Assembly (NCBI GenBank): GCA_005656395.1
Contig: SRSI01000018.1
Coordinates: forward strand, 248,001 to 312,000
Length of the DNA: 64,000 nt
From: Strongyloides papillosus
Lineage: Eukaryota; Nematoda; Chromadorea; Rhabditida; Strongyloididae
Direction of reading: 5' to 3'
The position numbers and the translations under genes were made by a program. Shown here in pieces: positions 1-13,930 of the stretch. Each line of letters opens with the position of its first letter. Within the stretch, counting starts at the first letter, position 1. The notes beneath the pieces were generated by a model. The model was not told the origin of the DNA, did no database searches, and was given only the letters and a program-made list of their open reading frames with translations.

Positions 1-663
1 TACATATAAATATTTTGGCAAATAACTTATGGCACGTCGTTATTGTAATAAGGTTAATTTAATAATTAAGAGTTCCTGTTTTAATAATTGGAATACTACT
101 CTGAGAAAATATTTTTCAATTAAACTAATAATTAGTATTAAATATGGTAATCATGGCATTTAAGTAATTGTTAACATGTCAATTAATGTATGTATAATAT
201 ATTTATGCATAATATGAAGATCCTGGAAGAAAATTGTTCATTTGCTAAAAGATTGAAAAAACATGTTTTGTTTTCCGAAAACCCTAAAATATCAAAAATA
301 AAATTTTTTCTCGTGGTGCTTCCCACTTATAAGGCATAGAATCAAATAAAATAAAAAATAATAACCAAATAAAGAGAGATTTTGAGATTCAAAGAGATTT
401 TTTAAGCAGTTGGTAACATGTCAATTAATGTGTGTGAAATATGAATATTATAAAATATTAATATTAATGAAAAAAAATTATAAATTATGAATTTTAAAGA
501 AGAAATTTTAAATATTATAGTGAATTTTGAATATAAAAATGTCTATAAATTGTATGATTATTTTCTAAAAAATCAGAGTTTTAATAAATTGTGTTAATTT
601 ATTGACTTGTGTGTTATTTTATTATCTATATTGGTTTTATTTTACTGTGTGAAAAATATATTA
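1..663. other. AT-rich intergenic stretch with a short direct repeat
   Basis: No reading frame or RNA gene is recognisable. An imperfect direct repeat of about 39 bp occurs at 160-199 and 402-440; both copies contain TAACATGTCAATTAATGT. Its origin is unclear. Confidence 0.4.
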
Positions 664-1578
664 TTAGGTTGAGGAATAAATAATGGCCGCGGACAGAAAA
701 AATGAATTAAGGCAACATTTATTTAAGTTTATGTTAAATAAATTTATCGAAATAATACTCGTTAGAATCTACACATTTTTCTCAACGTTCTAACGGCTTT
801 TAAATCCCCGTTTTATAGGATTCAGGACTTTTGGATTTAATAAAAGTCACTGAGATCGCTTTCTGACGACTCCTGATTCTTAAAAAATTTATCCTTAGAA
901 AATACATCAAAATACTCAAAGAGATCGAAAATTGTAAGAAAGAGATCAGGAAAGTATAAAGGGTGAGATAGAGCCTCATATTTCAATTCACCAAGTTTTT
1001 TTAATACTAGTTTTGAAAAATGGCATCTTATCTTGTCATTCTATAATATTGGAATATTCCTATTTTTAAAGTCGGATGATTTTTTTTAGTTTTTTATTCA
1101 TTTTCTCAAGCTCCTGTCAATATATTTCAACCCTCTTGGTCACTGCTTTAGATTTAGCTCGACAATCTTCCAATAATTGTGAGTATTGGTAGTAAAGGAT
1201 CCTCTTTTACCCTCTTAAATATTGAGGTCAAAATTAACCCTTTGGAATTTCTCAAACCACCGACACAAAAAGCGTTCAGAAGTTGACCCTTCCTCCTCTG
1301 CATTTACTATATTTCAATATGCTTCAACTCTAATACGTCAAAGTTTGAACTCATGTAAAGAAATTACCCGTAATTCTCTTTTTGACAACATTTTTAAAAT
1401 CAGACATAACTTTTTTAAAAATTAATTTATAAATTAAGGTAATATGCAAAATATTTTCAGGGCAAGTACTCCTACATTTCTACATAAAGACTGTTTTAAA
1501 TAAAATTTATTTATTCTAATTTTTTACAATGGATAATTGTAGTAAGAATTTGCGGCCATTATTTATTCCTCAACCTAA
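664..1578 (-). mobile_element. Internally deleted mariner element with perfect 27-bp TIRs
   Basis: The ends at 664-690 and 1552-1578 are perfect inverted repeats of 27 bp. They begin TTAGGTTGAGG, the typical start of mariner termini, and are flanked on both sides by TA (662-663 and 1579-1580), the mariner target duplication. At 915 bp the element is shorter than an autonomous mariner (about 1.3 kb). Translating the minus strand in three frames gives fragments of a mariner transposase. The middle, including the catalytic region, is not recognisable, so this is a non-autonomous relic that needs transposase from elsewhere. Confidence 0.85.
735..1355 (-). pseudogene. Mariner transposase remnant
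   Basis: The minus strand starts near 1355 with a peptide containing stops that still shows the mariner N-terminal helix-turn-helix pattern: EFKL, then VEA, NIV, a Glu-rich turn, then CRWFEKFQ and NFDL. Near 735-860 the C-terminal mariner pattern reappears (KSKSPESYKTGI, then a WEKCVDSN-like stretch). At least four stop codons and several frame changes lie in between. I cannot find the DEKW or YSPD catalytic blocks, so part of the core is probably deleted. It cannot encode active transposase. Confidence 0.75.
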
Positions 1579-4500
1579 TAATACATTTTGTTATAACATT
1601 TCAGGTTTTTAAAAAAATAAAAACTTATCTTCTATTCTAAACATAAGCAAAAATTAAAAAATCTCTTAACTTTTTTATATGGTTTTACTAAACTCAAATA
1701 TGTAAAAGAAATTATTTTTAAATTGTAACTGTATTACATTTATCTTTTTGGTTATTTTTTTATATATTTTTTTAAAGTTAACTAATTTTGTATTATGATA
1801 ATAAGTAGTATATTTAATTAATTTTCAAATTTAATTAATGAATGAATCTCAGTGAAGATATATAATAGTTAAAATGATAGCATTATGTCGTTTTTCTGTA
1901 GATTGAGAAACACAATATGGTTTTGAAACTTATCGCGAATATCAAAAATGTGTTTTTGGTATATTAACAATGCATGAAAAGTAGCTCAAAAGAACATCTT
2001 ATTTCAAATACTACTTTTCAGAAATTTTGCATAAATTATAGAAAGATTTTCAACATTTTTCAGAAACATTATTTAATATTTTTATAATTATTTACTAAAA
2101 ATTATATTTTTATGTATAAATAATTTTTTTGAGTTGTATTCCATATACATCGTACGTATAATATAAACGATATTACCTAGAGTTTACACCCCAGGCTACA
2201 AACAAAAATTTTATATACCCGGAATTTTTCAGTTGTGCGCATTTTATGAAATCTTCATGCTTTAATTTTCTAATTATTCATTTACTTATTGTATGTAATT
2301 TTAGGGGTCTAGACGCCAGATTTTATTTTATATATTAAAAATTTAACTTTTGCAAATGATAGGTAAAAAATACTATATAATTAATTTTTTTTTGCTTTAA
2401 TAATTTATACTTTCTTTTATGAAATTACAATATCATATACATAACATTTTTTAGGTTTTTATTGTGTAAAGTCATAAATGCTTTAAAATCTGAAGTTTAA
2501 TTTAAATTATGCTTAATGTTAGAAATAATCTAACTTCATTAAAACATTATGTTAAATATTGAATAAGAAAATAAATAGTTGGTGTAAAAAGAATAACGGA
2601 AGTTGAATAATATAAATAGACTTCTAAAACATAGTTAAAAATCAAATTATATTAACAAAACAAAAATATCTTTATAGATAAACTTCATAAAAGTTAACAT
2701 AAGATTATTTATCTCGATAATAAAAATTTTTTTAGTTACAGAATCAATCAATTCAATCAAAATACTTACTACTAACACTGATCCCTGAATTTAATCTTGC
2801 AAAAAAAATTCTAATGTTTTAACGTATGAAAGCTAATAAGAAATAGGTTTAGTGAAGGTAAAAAACGAAACGAAATAACATAACTTGAATTGTTCAATTT
2901 TAAATATTATTTCAACACATCACATTTTGAATTCTTAAAAAATAATATTAACCTTCTTCTATTAATCAATTCAAGAGAAATAAATTATTGATTTTATTGC
3001 AATACTTCTTAACTTAACAAATTTTTATGGATTATAAAAAGTTATAGAGAAGAATTTCTGCCATAGAATTGCAAACAGATTACACCATCATCGAGATTCA
3101 AACTATCATCACTGAATTTCTTTATAAATTTCGTATATTACAAATTTTTTTAATTTTATTTTTGTTAGTTGTACGAAAGCTATTTTTCTTATGTGATAAA
3201 AGAAAAATTACGATTTACACTACATTAAGTAATTGTATCCCCACGAATATCTAATTTACTTAAAGATATTTTTATTATTACTAGTTTTTAAAGTCTCAGA
3301 TCTTATGAATTAGTTTTATTCCAATAACTGATTTTATTAATCAATGACAGAATGGTAAAAAATTGAATATTAAAGTAAATTTTTAATAATATTTTACCAA
3401 TTTTTATATTGTAGTAATTTAGTTGTATGTATTTTTTAAATAAATAGAATGTTGGTTAAAGATGTATTATAATTTTGCGTTATTGTAAGACAACTAGGAG
3501 ACTTAAATAAATATTCAAAGAAAGGTTGCTTTCTATGTTAATTATTTAGTTGTATTTAAATTGTTTTTTACATTTTTATTTTATTTACTAATATTATATA
3601 ATAATGCTTTATTTTATTTATTCCTAGTCTCCTTTAGACAAAGTTATATGTTGTAGATAGTTTTAAATGATTAAAGATAGTAAGAGATAAATATGTATAT
3701 TAATATTATATTCAAATTGAATTGTATAATAACTTCTAATTTTTTTTAGTTTCTAAATATAAAATATGATCATTTAGAAATCTTTTTCTGATAAAATTAA
3801 ACATTATAAGTAAAATAGAAGAATTTAAAAATAATGTAATTACAAATAAAATTAAAAAACACGACAATTCAGTATGTCATTAATATTTAAGAAATTAATA
3901 ACATTGCACAATATTCTGAAAAAATGCTAAATTTGTCTATTTAAGGGTATAAAAACATTAAGATAGTAGAAAAGAAGGAAAATCAAGATTTGAGGCTTTG
4001 CGTAATTAATTAATTAATAATTCTTTATAACTTAGTAATAATTAAACATTTTGTTTGATATCACACCTCTAGAAATTTCAGAATAAAATTAATAAGTATT
4101 ATTAAAGTTATCTTAAAATATAAGTATTTTCCTTATTAACTCAAAAAGGTTTCCTATCCTTACTATCAATAACACAAAATCTAATGCTAAAATAAATGAC
4201 TATTAAATATTATGTGATTTAAAAATAGCATTGTTATTTTTTATCAAAAAATGTATGTTATTTTAAGATGTGCCTTATATCATGTCAAAAGTTATAAAAA
4301 TAAATTTTAGTTCTAAAATTATTATAGTTTGACTGTTTAATAATTTCTAATAAGTTAGTTTGATTTCTTTTCAATAAAATTATTATAATAAATTACATAA
4401 GTTAATTAAGAATGTAAGCCATGATGAATAATACAAGGTGATACTTCCTAATATCTTAAGAACAATAAAATTAGAGTAAATATAAAATATCATCTTAATT

Positions 4501-4727
4501 TGAAATATTGTGAATTAATTTCAAGATGATTATTTAGCACAAATACAATTGATAAATAATATAAAGTTTTCGTTAAAGAAAAAACAATTTATTCAATTTA
4601 AAATGTTTATTTTTGAAAAGTCATTTAAATCTATTATAAAAAAATTAATAGTACATTAAAAATGTTTTACTGGTACTTTAAATCCTATTTTATAAGATTT
4701 TCCTCCAACTATGAATTTTACTTAAAT
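1579..4727. other. Gene-free AT-rich stretch
   Basis: Stop codons are dense in all six frames. The longest open run (around 3069-3254) has no ATG start and no recognisable motif. I see no gene, tRNA or clear element here. Confidence 0.4.
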
Positions 4728-5463
4728 CTCTTTTTTTGAGTCAGTCGAACATTTTTTAAAAATCTGATACAACACAAATTTGTAACCCCCCATTTTTATT
4801 TTATTAATAAAAAGAGCAACTAAAATAATGTATGTTGGCAGATTTATTCGGCCTGAAACTTTGAGATACAGGAGCTGCAGTAATACAGGGTCGAAAAAAT
4901 TTATTTTTACAAGTTTCCGGTAAATAGATTTTTTTTTAAATAAATATTGTTTCTAGGGGTAATTTTTCATGAAAAAACGAATGAACAAAGTGAAAACATG
5001 CGTTTTTTTCATTTTTGTACTCATACTCAAAAACATATTGTGTTACACTTTTTATTTTTTATTATTTGTTGAATCTAGATGTAAAATTACATGAAAAATC
5101 GAATAAGCATAGTGAGAACATGCGCTTCTTTGATTTTTGTACTCAAAAAATGAAAAAACTATAAAAAAATTTCAAAAGACAATAAAGACGGAAATTTACG
5201 TATCCGAAAGTATTCTCATTCGTTTTTTTATAGAGAATTACTCCTAGAAGCAATATTTATTTTTGAAAAAACTTATTTACCGGGAACTTATAAAAATCAA
5301 TTTTTCCGACTTTGAGTCACTGCAACTTCTGTATCTCAAAGTTTCAGGCCGAATGAATTTGCCAACATACATTATTTTAGTTGCTCTTTCTATTAATGAA
5401 ATAAAAATGGGGGGTAAAATTTTCCAGTTGTACCTCTAATGTCTGATTGACTCACAAAACGTG
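4728..5463 (+). mobile_element. 736-bp foldback element, copy 1
   Basis: The two ends are long inverted repeats. The left arm contains GAGTCAGTCGAACATTTT, then GGGGG-type and TGTATGTTGGCA blocks; the right arm is nearly its reverse complement and ends in GATTGACTCACAAAACGTG. Each arm extends roughly 230-270 bp, leaving a short unpaired centre, so a transcript would fold into one large hairpin. There is no coding capacity. A near-identical copy in opposite orientation lies at 35859-36594, which shows that this is a dispersed mobile unit and not a chance palindrome. The superfamily is not assigned because the target duplication is ambiguous. Confidence 0.8.
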
Positions 5464-6015
5464 TTTTAAGTTATTTTCTACAAAGATCAACATTTTTTAT
5501 CATTAGTATTTGGAAATAATGTATATTCATTACTATAAAAAGTTTGTCTCAATTTATAAAATAAAATGTACTTTATTTTTACTGTGTATACATTAATGTT
5601 ATAAAATTTATACACTTTAATAAAAATTATGAGAATTTTTATGCAATTAATACGGTATTTATATGCACTCTGTGATTAAAAATAATATAAAGTATTTGAT
5701 CATTAACATGACATAAGTCTGCTATATTATTCATGACCACATAATTTTCATTTATAAAAACAGTTTTTAGTTTTAAATGTAGTTAACATTTTTACGTTGT
5801 AAATTTTATAATATTTAGTTTTAAAATTTTTTTATTCCAATAATATTATAAAATAGATAAAGTTCAATTAAGAAATAATAACTTAAAACAATAAAAAAGG
5901 CATTAATTTGCATTTTAATACAAGGGTAGATATTATATTCTTAAAGAAATCTTAAAATAACACGGTATCTTTTAATAGATAAAGTCTATAATAAAAATAA
6001 TATAAAAAAATTTTC

Positions 6016-6430
6016 TTCCTTATAAATCTTTTCAAATTAAACTAATTTTTATGAGTAAATGGCCAAAGATGAGTTTTTTCTAACTTTAGAAAAAAATGAG
6101 TCTCACAAAATTAAGATCATAATTGGCCAAATCATTTTTTTAAAATGTTTTATTTTTATAACATTTTTGTACAATTATGACATAAATAACTTTCTTTAAA
6201 ATTACTAAAACTTTTTGTTTAATAACTTACTTGAAATGTACGATTCAGCAATAAAGATGAAAAGTAAAAAATATTGGTATGATTAATATCTAGTCAAGTT
6301 ATTGACCAACAAGTAGTGATTATTCTTTATAATAAAAATATTATAGTAGAATGCGTTGAAAGATTAAACAAAGACATCTTAAGAAAGGGCTTTCGGCAGT
6401 TTATTAAAATTTGATAATCAGACACTACGA
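6016..6430 (+). repeat. Diverged copy of the dispersed ~530-bp repeat
   Basis: This stretch shares order and wording with the tandem units at 48940-52620: a run ending CTTTTCAAA, then an ATGAGTAAATGGCC-like block, TTTTTTCTAACTT, ATTGGCCAA, and further on TATTGACCAACAAGTAGTGA, which parallels GAGTGACGACC in the array. Similarity is patchy, which indicates an old copy. A further copy lies at about 16085-16530. Confidence 0.55.
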
Positions 6431-6575
6431 CATAGACGTAATTTGCAAAAATGGGTCTACAGTTGAATTATTAAAGATAAATAAAAATTGAAGTATTTAT
6501 TACAATAGTGTATTTAAACGAATGTAAAAAAATGAGCAATTTTTAATTTTGATTCATTGCAAAATGTATTGATAT

Positions 6576-6599
6576 GGTGGTATCACGTCTGATACCGCC
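6576..6599. other. Compact hairpin (10-bp stem, CGTC loop)
   Basis: GGTGGTATCA pairs with TGATACCGCC across a CGTC loop, with one G-T wobble. It is unusually GC-rich against the surrounding sequence. Function unknown. Confidence 0.5.
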
Positions 6600-9500
6600 T
6601 CTGAATTGAAATAATGTACACTTTGTCCTTATAAAAAGTATCGATATTTTATAATGTAAAATATATTTAACTTAATAAAGCATTTACATTAAATACCATT
6701 GCAATAATTTATGATAGACATGAAGAAAACAGTATGATTAAAAATAATTTAGATAGGTTATATTATTACAGCTTTGAATGATTTCTGATTTCAAAAAACT
6801 CTGAAAGGTATTCCTTTTTCTGATCTTAATTCTAATTTTCTATAAATTTAATCAGATAAAAAATGAAGCTTCGATAAACAACTATTTAAAGATTTAAATA
6901 AAACTTTTAACTGGTTTGTAAGATATTGCTAGATTTTAATTTTAAAACACATCAAATTAAAGAAAAAAATTAATGAATTTAAAGAATTAAATGTTACAAC
7001 ATCCATGGTGTCTCAAAAGATACTCAATCTAATTGAATATCAAAAACTTTATTAAAACTTTTAGAATTTTATGATATTATATGCATTTGATCGTCTCACT
7101 TGTTTTCCACAATATACTTCAAGATCGTTCTTAAATCTTATGTTTAAATGAAGTTATAAAGATTTATATGAATTTAATTTTTTCCAGTAACTTTTTGTAA
7201 AAGAATAAAATTTTGTCTGAACAAAAACTATAGCAATTTTTTACTTTTTGATATTTTTTTAAAATATTATAGTCATTTGATATCCTAACTTTTTTCTTAA
7301 AAAAAATATAGAGATTTTTTGTTAAAACTCAATAGTAAGTAAAGTTATTAAATATCAAGCATTGTGTGCTTTTGTTCATAATAAAAAAGATATAATCTAA
7401 ATTTTAAGAATATTTTACTAAAAAATGAAATCAAGTAGTTAAATGGTATTGTTAATTATGATATTTTATAAGTTTAAATGATTATTAGTATGTATTTGTT
7501 ATGGTTTTATTAATGCTTAAATTTCTCGACTTATTATTGTTAATAAATTATAGAAAAATGCTTACTACACAAATATATATAACTCTACTTATGATTGATC
7601 TCTAGTAATGTTTTTTCTATACTTTATAAAAAATTAGACTGTCAAATAAGAGTAATATTATAGAAAAAATATCATTTAAAAAAGTTATGTTTAATTCTTT
7701 AATAAAAAAGTATAGAAAAAATGGTACTCACATAAATCTATATAACTTTCTTAAAAATTAAGATTTAAAAACGATTTTGAAGTATATCGTAAAAAATAAG
7801 TGAGGTTGTCATATGGATATAGTATCAAAAATGTATAGATTATAATCAAAGTTTTGATACTCAATAAAATCACGTATCTTTCGAGACATCCCGTACAATG
7901 AGATCATACACTAAATTATCTGCAAAGTGTTAACGATGTTATCGTAAACATTTGAAAAAGTGTATCTTTATCAAAACCTATTATTTTATTTTTAATATTA
8001 AGTCAATAAGACATGGAAAATTATTTTTACAACATAGTTCAAGATTAATTATTAAATATTAATTTTAGATAAAGTTATAAAGATTAAATATTACTTATTT
8101 TTCCATAATAAAAATAAATCTTTTTTATTATTTAATAGAAACTAAAGAGTAAATATACAACTACAATATCTAATTAATAATATTTTATATGTTTAAATGT
8201 TTTTTGCTCTTCATTATCACAAATATGGATATTTTTAAAAACTTATTAATTTGCGAATTGTTGAAAATGTTCATTATAAAGCATATCTTATATCTAACTT
8301 TACTTATAATAGATGTTTAATGAAGAATTCTAAAAAAAGTTGCTGAAAAAAATTCAGTTTACTAGATGTGTATAATTTCATCAAAAGTTATTATGTTTAG
8401 AAAAAATCACATACTTTTGAAAGTTTAACAAATCTGGAAATTTTTTGAAAAAAGGAGAAATCATACAACCGTTTAGAATTTTGTTATGAATAAATCTTTT
8501 TTCACACATCTTAAGAACATTTTTAAGTGAGATTTTAAGATTTCATATTAATATAGGTTTATTTTAAAAAATTGACATTTAAAAAGATATAACTTTTTTA
8601 AATTGCTGTAATTACTTCGTTTACTCCTACTGCATTTAAATTTTTTCTTTGTTTTATAAATATTTAGATTTATATGTTGAATAATAAGTGTATTCCCCAT
8701 TTGAAACAAAAATGTTGCAAATTTGAAACCTAATTTAAAAAGTCTTTTAAACCCTTAATTATATTGGATTTAAAAGGCTATAAATACCTCAATAATATTC
8801 ATTATGAATAAAATTCAAATAATTATTCTCTTCATCAATTTTTGAACTTTCTACTGTTCATTTTATGATGTTGAAAATCATTTTTTGACGATTCTTCTGC
8901 ATTTCTTTTATTATTATTAAAATTTTTAATAGAAGTGTTTATTTTTTTTCTTATCTTTTAACTAATGATTTATATGTTTTTATTCAGTATTAGACAGAAA
9001 ATTTCCATGATTGCATTACTTAGATTATACTAAATTTAAACAAATTCTGGTTTATTAATTTGATTTCCAAATGATTTACTGTGGTTTACAAAATTCTTTT
9101 TACCACCGCTGTATTTAAAATAATCAGCTAAACAAAATATGCGAAAAAGTCATAATATTTGTTTTATGCAATTTGAAAGTAGAAATTAATATCAAATATT
9201 GAATCTTGGCAATACACATTTTAATATTTATGTTATTGTTCATTCTACAATTTTAATTTTGTATATTTTGAATCTTCATAATCTTTTAAATTTTATACAA
9301 GGAACTTTATATTTTCAAATGCGTTGGCTTTCATAAATTTTCATGATTATGAACATAAGAATTATTTATTATTAGCAAGAAGTTTAGTTAATGATTAACG
9401 CAAGGAAATTATTTAAACTTTTGTTTCATTAGAATACTTTGATTCGTATATGAAATTTTGACGAACAAAAAATAAACCTTGATCACTATATAATCACTTC

Positions 9501-12490
9501 ATTTATTAAAAATAGCGCCTTAAAAATTAAATAATTTTCTACTCTTATTTATATAAAAGTATTTCAAGGGAAAAATTGAAATTGTTCTTATGCTGATAAT
9601 TTCACATTTAATTGTTAAAGAAAAACATGGATGGTGTTCGTAAAAAAGTAATTTATATGCAATTATGTAATTTGATAAGTGCATTGTAATATTTGTCTGA
9701 TTAAAATAACTTTACTTATATAATAAATGAAGCGATAGCATTATAGTTGAGATTTATTTTCTTCTGTATTTTTGATAAATGATTAATCACTTTAAAAAAT
9801 TCTAAAAATAAATAATTTATACAAAAAAAGCCTGCTTTATAATTTAATGCTACGCTATTTTCAATAACATCATTCGCAAAATATTTAGCTTTTAATACTA
9901 GTATTTTATTTTTAAGACAATTTAATTACGTACTTTGAAAAATTATTTTAAATTTTTGTCTAAAGAGATTCTAAATTTTTAAAAAATAAAAAACACGTAT
10001 CTTTTTGAATTCGCTTCTGGTATTAATACTGTTGTCACAAAATAACGATATGAAATCTACTTTAACTTTTTAGTAAGACAAAGTTATGTGTCGCAATATA
10101 CAAAACCATATTGTAAACATTGCTTAAAATACACAACTTCGGTAAATTTTTAATAGTAATTTTTGCTGTTAGAATATAAGAATTGAAACAATAACTTAAA
10201 TAAAAATAATCTCTGAAACCTAAAACTTTAAACAATATAAATTAAACTTTTGAAATTATACAAAAATAAAGAAGTTAAAATAAAATGTTATAATTAAAAT
10301 AAAAGTTCAATTTGTATAAAGTATTTATAGAGTATAGAAGAATTTTAAGAAACAATTTATCACTACAATAATTTAAATATAAAATGTTGGTATCTCTTCT
10401 CCAATGATTTTTGTTATCATACTTTGTAAGGTTCAACTTTTTGATAAATTCTACATAATTGTGATTTCATTTTTTCTAATAATAACTGCGCATATTGATT
10501 ATATAAAGTTTATATAAATGTGAAATTTATATATGTTGATTTAAAAATGTTTTTAAAATGATAATTGTCATAAATTATCATTTTTAAAGTGCGGCCAGGA
10601 TGAGAAAAACAATTTTCTGTTTTTAAAGCATTAAAATTAATTTTTTTAAATTCTAATGCTATTTATAAGATTTTATCTTTATAACAAAATTCAACTTTGG
10701 CTTTATTGATTTACATTAATACTTATGTTATATTTGTCACTGCTTATATACATTGTTAAATAGTTATAAAATAAATTGCATTTATAAAACATTATAATAT
10801 TTTAAATTAAAATCACTTTTTAATTTTTAAGTTAATTTCTTAACATTTATTTTCAAAATATAATTGTTTAGAGTTTTGTCGTACATTTACTTTTTGTTAA
10901 AAAAGGTTCCTTCAGTAGTAAGACTAATTTAATTATTGATTATGTGATAAATAGAACTTATAATAACAAATATGTTCTTATAAATAATCATAATTAAGTT
11001 TTTATTACATTAAAAAATAGTAGTTCTTGGAATTCATTTACATTCTTAAAAATTTCTAAAAGTTTGAAAAAATACAAGAAATTTCATTAAAATCTAAAAA
11101 TTTTATCTACAGAAATTTACTTTTTTATCAGATACTTTTTCTTATTATAAAGAATAATAACAAATCAATGAATATATATTCATGTTGTATTTACGAAACC
11201 AATAGATGTTTGGAAAAAGCAAATTAATAAAGAAATATTTAAGAAACAAGTTATTAGATATTAAAAATACTTTACGTTGCCAAGAAATTCTGTTTGATTA
11301 CTATTATAGCATTAGTAATATAAATTTTTTAAGTGGTGTTATCTAAAAATTTACCACACGCATATATAAAATTACATTCAAAATTACAATATATTATTTA
11401 TTTTTCACTCATAATATTATAATGTGATGTTTTGAGTACATATAAATATTCGTACACTGTTCCACGTTGAAAAAAAGAAATTATTCATTTAATCTAAAAA
11501 TAAAATAGGAAATATTTAACTTGTAATTTATCAGTTCGTTTTTTACCATCTTTCAAATTATGTAGTAAATTACAAAATATGTAATTTATTCAATTTAAGG
11601 AGCTACACCCACTTCAAGCTTTTTAATAAGATTAGACTAAATGTTTTTTTGAAGAAAACATCTTTTTTAGTTTTTTTGTAGACAATTTTATATAATAAAT
11701 TTTTTTTGTGATAAAGAATTCTATGAAACTTTTATTTCTCAATTAAAGAATATAAATTGTGTTTATTAGTGTATACTTACTATTTTTTACTACTTTATTG
11801 TAAGTTATATTAGACATTTTTGTAAATATAATGTTATAAATTAATAATTTTTACGATATTATACTTATCTGAAAAAACACATTTCTTAATAAATTAAAAA
11901 AATAACATTTAAAAATTAACATTAAAAAGTTATAAATTTTTTTGCATAAATGAGATTAAGATCTAAACGTAACTAAATTTCTCTCTTAAATATAAATTCG
12001 CGTAAATATGCATATTATTATGAAATTATATTATGAGCTTTTTTATATGCTCGTTAAAATTAAAGTAAAACTTTTGTTGTATAAAAAAATTTTCCAATAA
12101 TTTACTGATTTTCATAAATATCACTTTATGAAGGTGATTTCGTGATATCACATCTAAAACCAATTGAATTATCAAATGAAAATATAATATAATAAAATGT
12201 TTTAGATGTAAAATGTCATTATTATTCAAATAAAGCATTTTATTGATTGAAATTCATTCTCAAATAAATAACAATTTAGTCTAAATTTTTTAAGATCTCT
12301 TTTTGGATTGCAATGTTTAAGTTAAATTAATGACCATGTTAATGAGATATTATATATAAAAATTCTAACTTACTAAATAATTTTAATATATATTTTTACT
12401 TTTGTCAACAAATTTAAGTCATGTTAATAATAAATAAATACAGTAAAATATATAAAGAATAACATTCAATTATTTTCTTAAAAGATTATA

Positions 12491-13930
12491 CAAGGTAGCC
12501 CACGTAAGACTCTTCAGATATCCACATTAATAACTTTTTTCATTCTTGAAAAACAAATGTGATATTATAGTAGTTTTTTAGTCAAGCTACAAATACATAT
12601 CATTATTTGCTATGGGTCCTATAAAGAAATCTACATTCCAGGCGGAGTTATTATTATCAAAATTTTAGTACATGTGGTAAATTTAAATAAACGTATCTTT
12701 GTGATGTGGAAAGGCAATATTATGACTGTTTTAATTATAAAAAAGCACCTTATCTTCTATCTATTTCTAAAATACTATGGATATAGAAGTCAAAAACAAT
12801 GTTTTAACAAAGAAGAAAAACCATTAATTTTGTTAAAAGTTCGGTGACTTTTAAAAAAAAATGTTTAGTAAGGTAATTTTTGATTTTGCGGTATTATTAA
12901 TTAAAAAAAATTAATAGATATCTATTGAATGAGTATAATACCTTTAACTGCAATTAAGTTTTGAGAAAGTTATGGTTAGTCAAATATAAACTATTTTCCA
13001 CAATATTTTTAACAATTAGAAAAAGTTTGACATTTTTATTTCATTTTTTGACATCGATTATGTTATATAGTCGAAATAATTCATATTCTTATCCTTATTT
13101 TTGATTATTAAATTTCCGTATTTCAAGCATAGAGAATATTAAAATTATTTTAAATATCTAATATAAAAAGATACGTAAAAATGTTAATATAAGGTGGTAG
13201 CTATGCAAAATAGTATAAAATCGTAGTAAATACTGTAAAAATATTGAAAAATTATTTTTTTTAAATAATTTTAAGTAATAGAAGGTATTACAGTTTCTTG
13301 GACGATATAAAATTAATAAGTAATATTATGTTATCTAACACGTGTAAGTAATTATAACAATGATATTCAGCACCATAAAGTTAGAAAATACAATAATTAT
13401 AATTTCTTTGTTATCAAAAGCATGACATTGGCAATATTTGACAAATCATAACTACCTTCAACATCAATTGTTATTAATGATACTATATTCAATCGATAGA
13501 AATTTATTTACTCTATCAGACTAATCATAGCGGATTATTAGAAATTACTTGATTTTAATTTTATTATTTAAAAAATTCAAATTTTTTTTAGAAATTTTTA
13601 GTTTTTTTATCTTAAAGAATTGATCATAATTGTTAAACTTCTATGTCTATGATATTTCTAGAATATGTAGAAATAAGTTACTTTTTATAAACAACAACAG
13701 TCATTAAAAATTTTTTTTATTAAAAAAAAATACATTTGTTAAACATTAAAAAATACTTCTAAATTTTAAAGAGCTAAGACTTTGCCAAAAGTCTAAATAT
13801 CCTTATGGACTCTCGAAGCAATAATTATATGTATCTTGGCAACAAAATTACTATAATTTTAAATTTATATTTTAAGAATTAGCACAGTTATGTATGCGAA
13901 CACCTGAAGTGACTTATGTAAACTACACTG
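12491..13930. mobile_element. Degenerate 1.44-kb Tc1-like element (GGTGGCCC family)
   Basis: The left end CAAGGTAGCCCACGTAAG and the reverse complement of the right end (CAGTGTAGTTTACATAAG) align over about 45 bp, and both are flanked by TA. The same ends are found at 43505, 43794 and 47029, where the best-preserved version is CAGGGTGGCCCGC. The interior also shares blocks with 45553-47029, for example a shared stretch around GCTATGCAAAATAGTA (here about 13200; reverse-oriented at about 46310). No transposase frame survives. This is an old, probably non-autonomous copy. Confidence 0.6.

Larger units (their letters stand above)
5464..12490. other. Gene-free AT-rich stretch with diverged repeats
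   Basis: No gene is recognisable. The stretch includes a diverged member of the dispersed 530-bp repeat family (about 6016-6430) and a compact hairpin at 6576-6599. A 70-codon minus-strand open frame at 12026-12238 begins with ATG but is low complexity, Ile/Leu/Phe/Asn rich, and I treat it as chance. Confidence 0.4.

Noticed and set aside
3069..3254. Open run of 61 codons, plus strand
   Set aside because: No ATG start, hydrophobic low-complexity composition, no neighbours or motif.
12026..12238. 70-codon ATG frame, minus strand
   Set aside because: Ile/Leu/Phe/Asn-rich composition expected from AT-rich noise; no signal peptide, motif or splice context.
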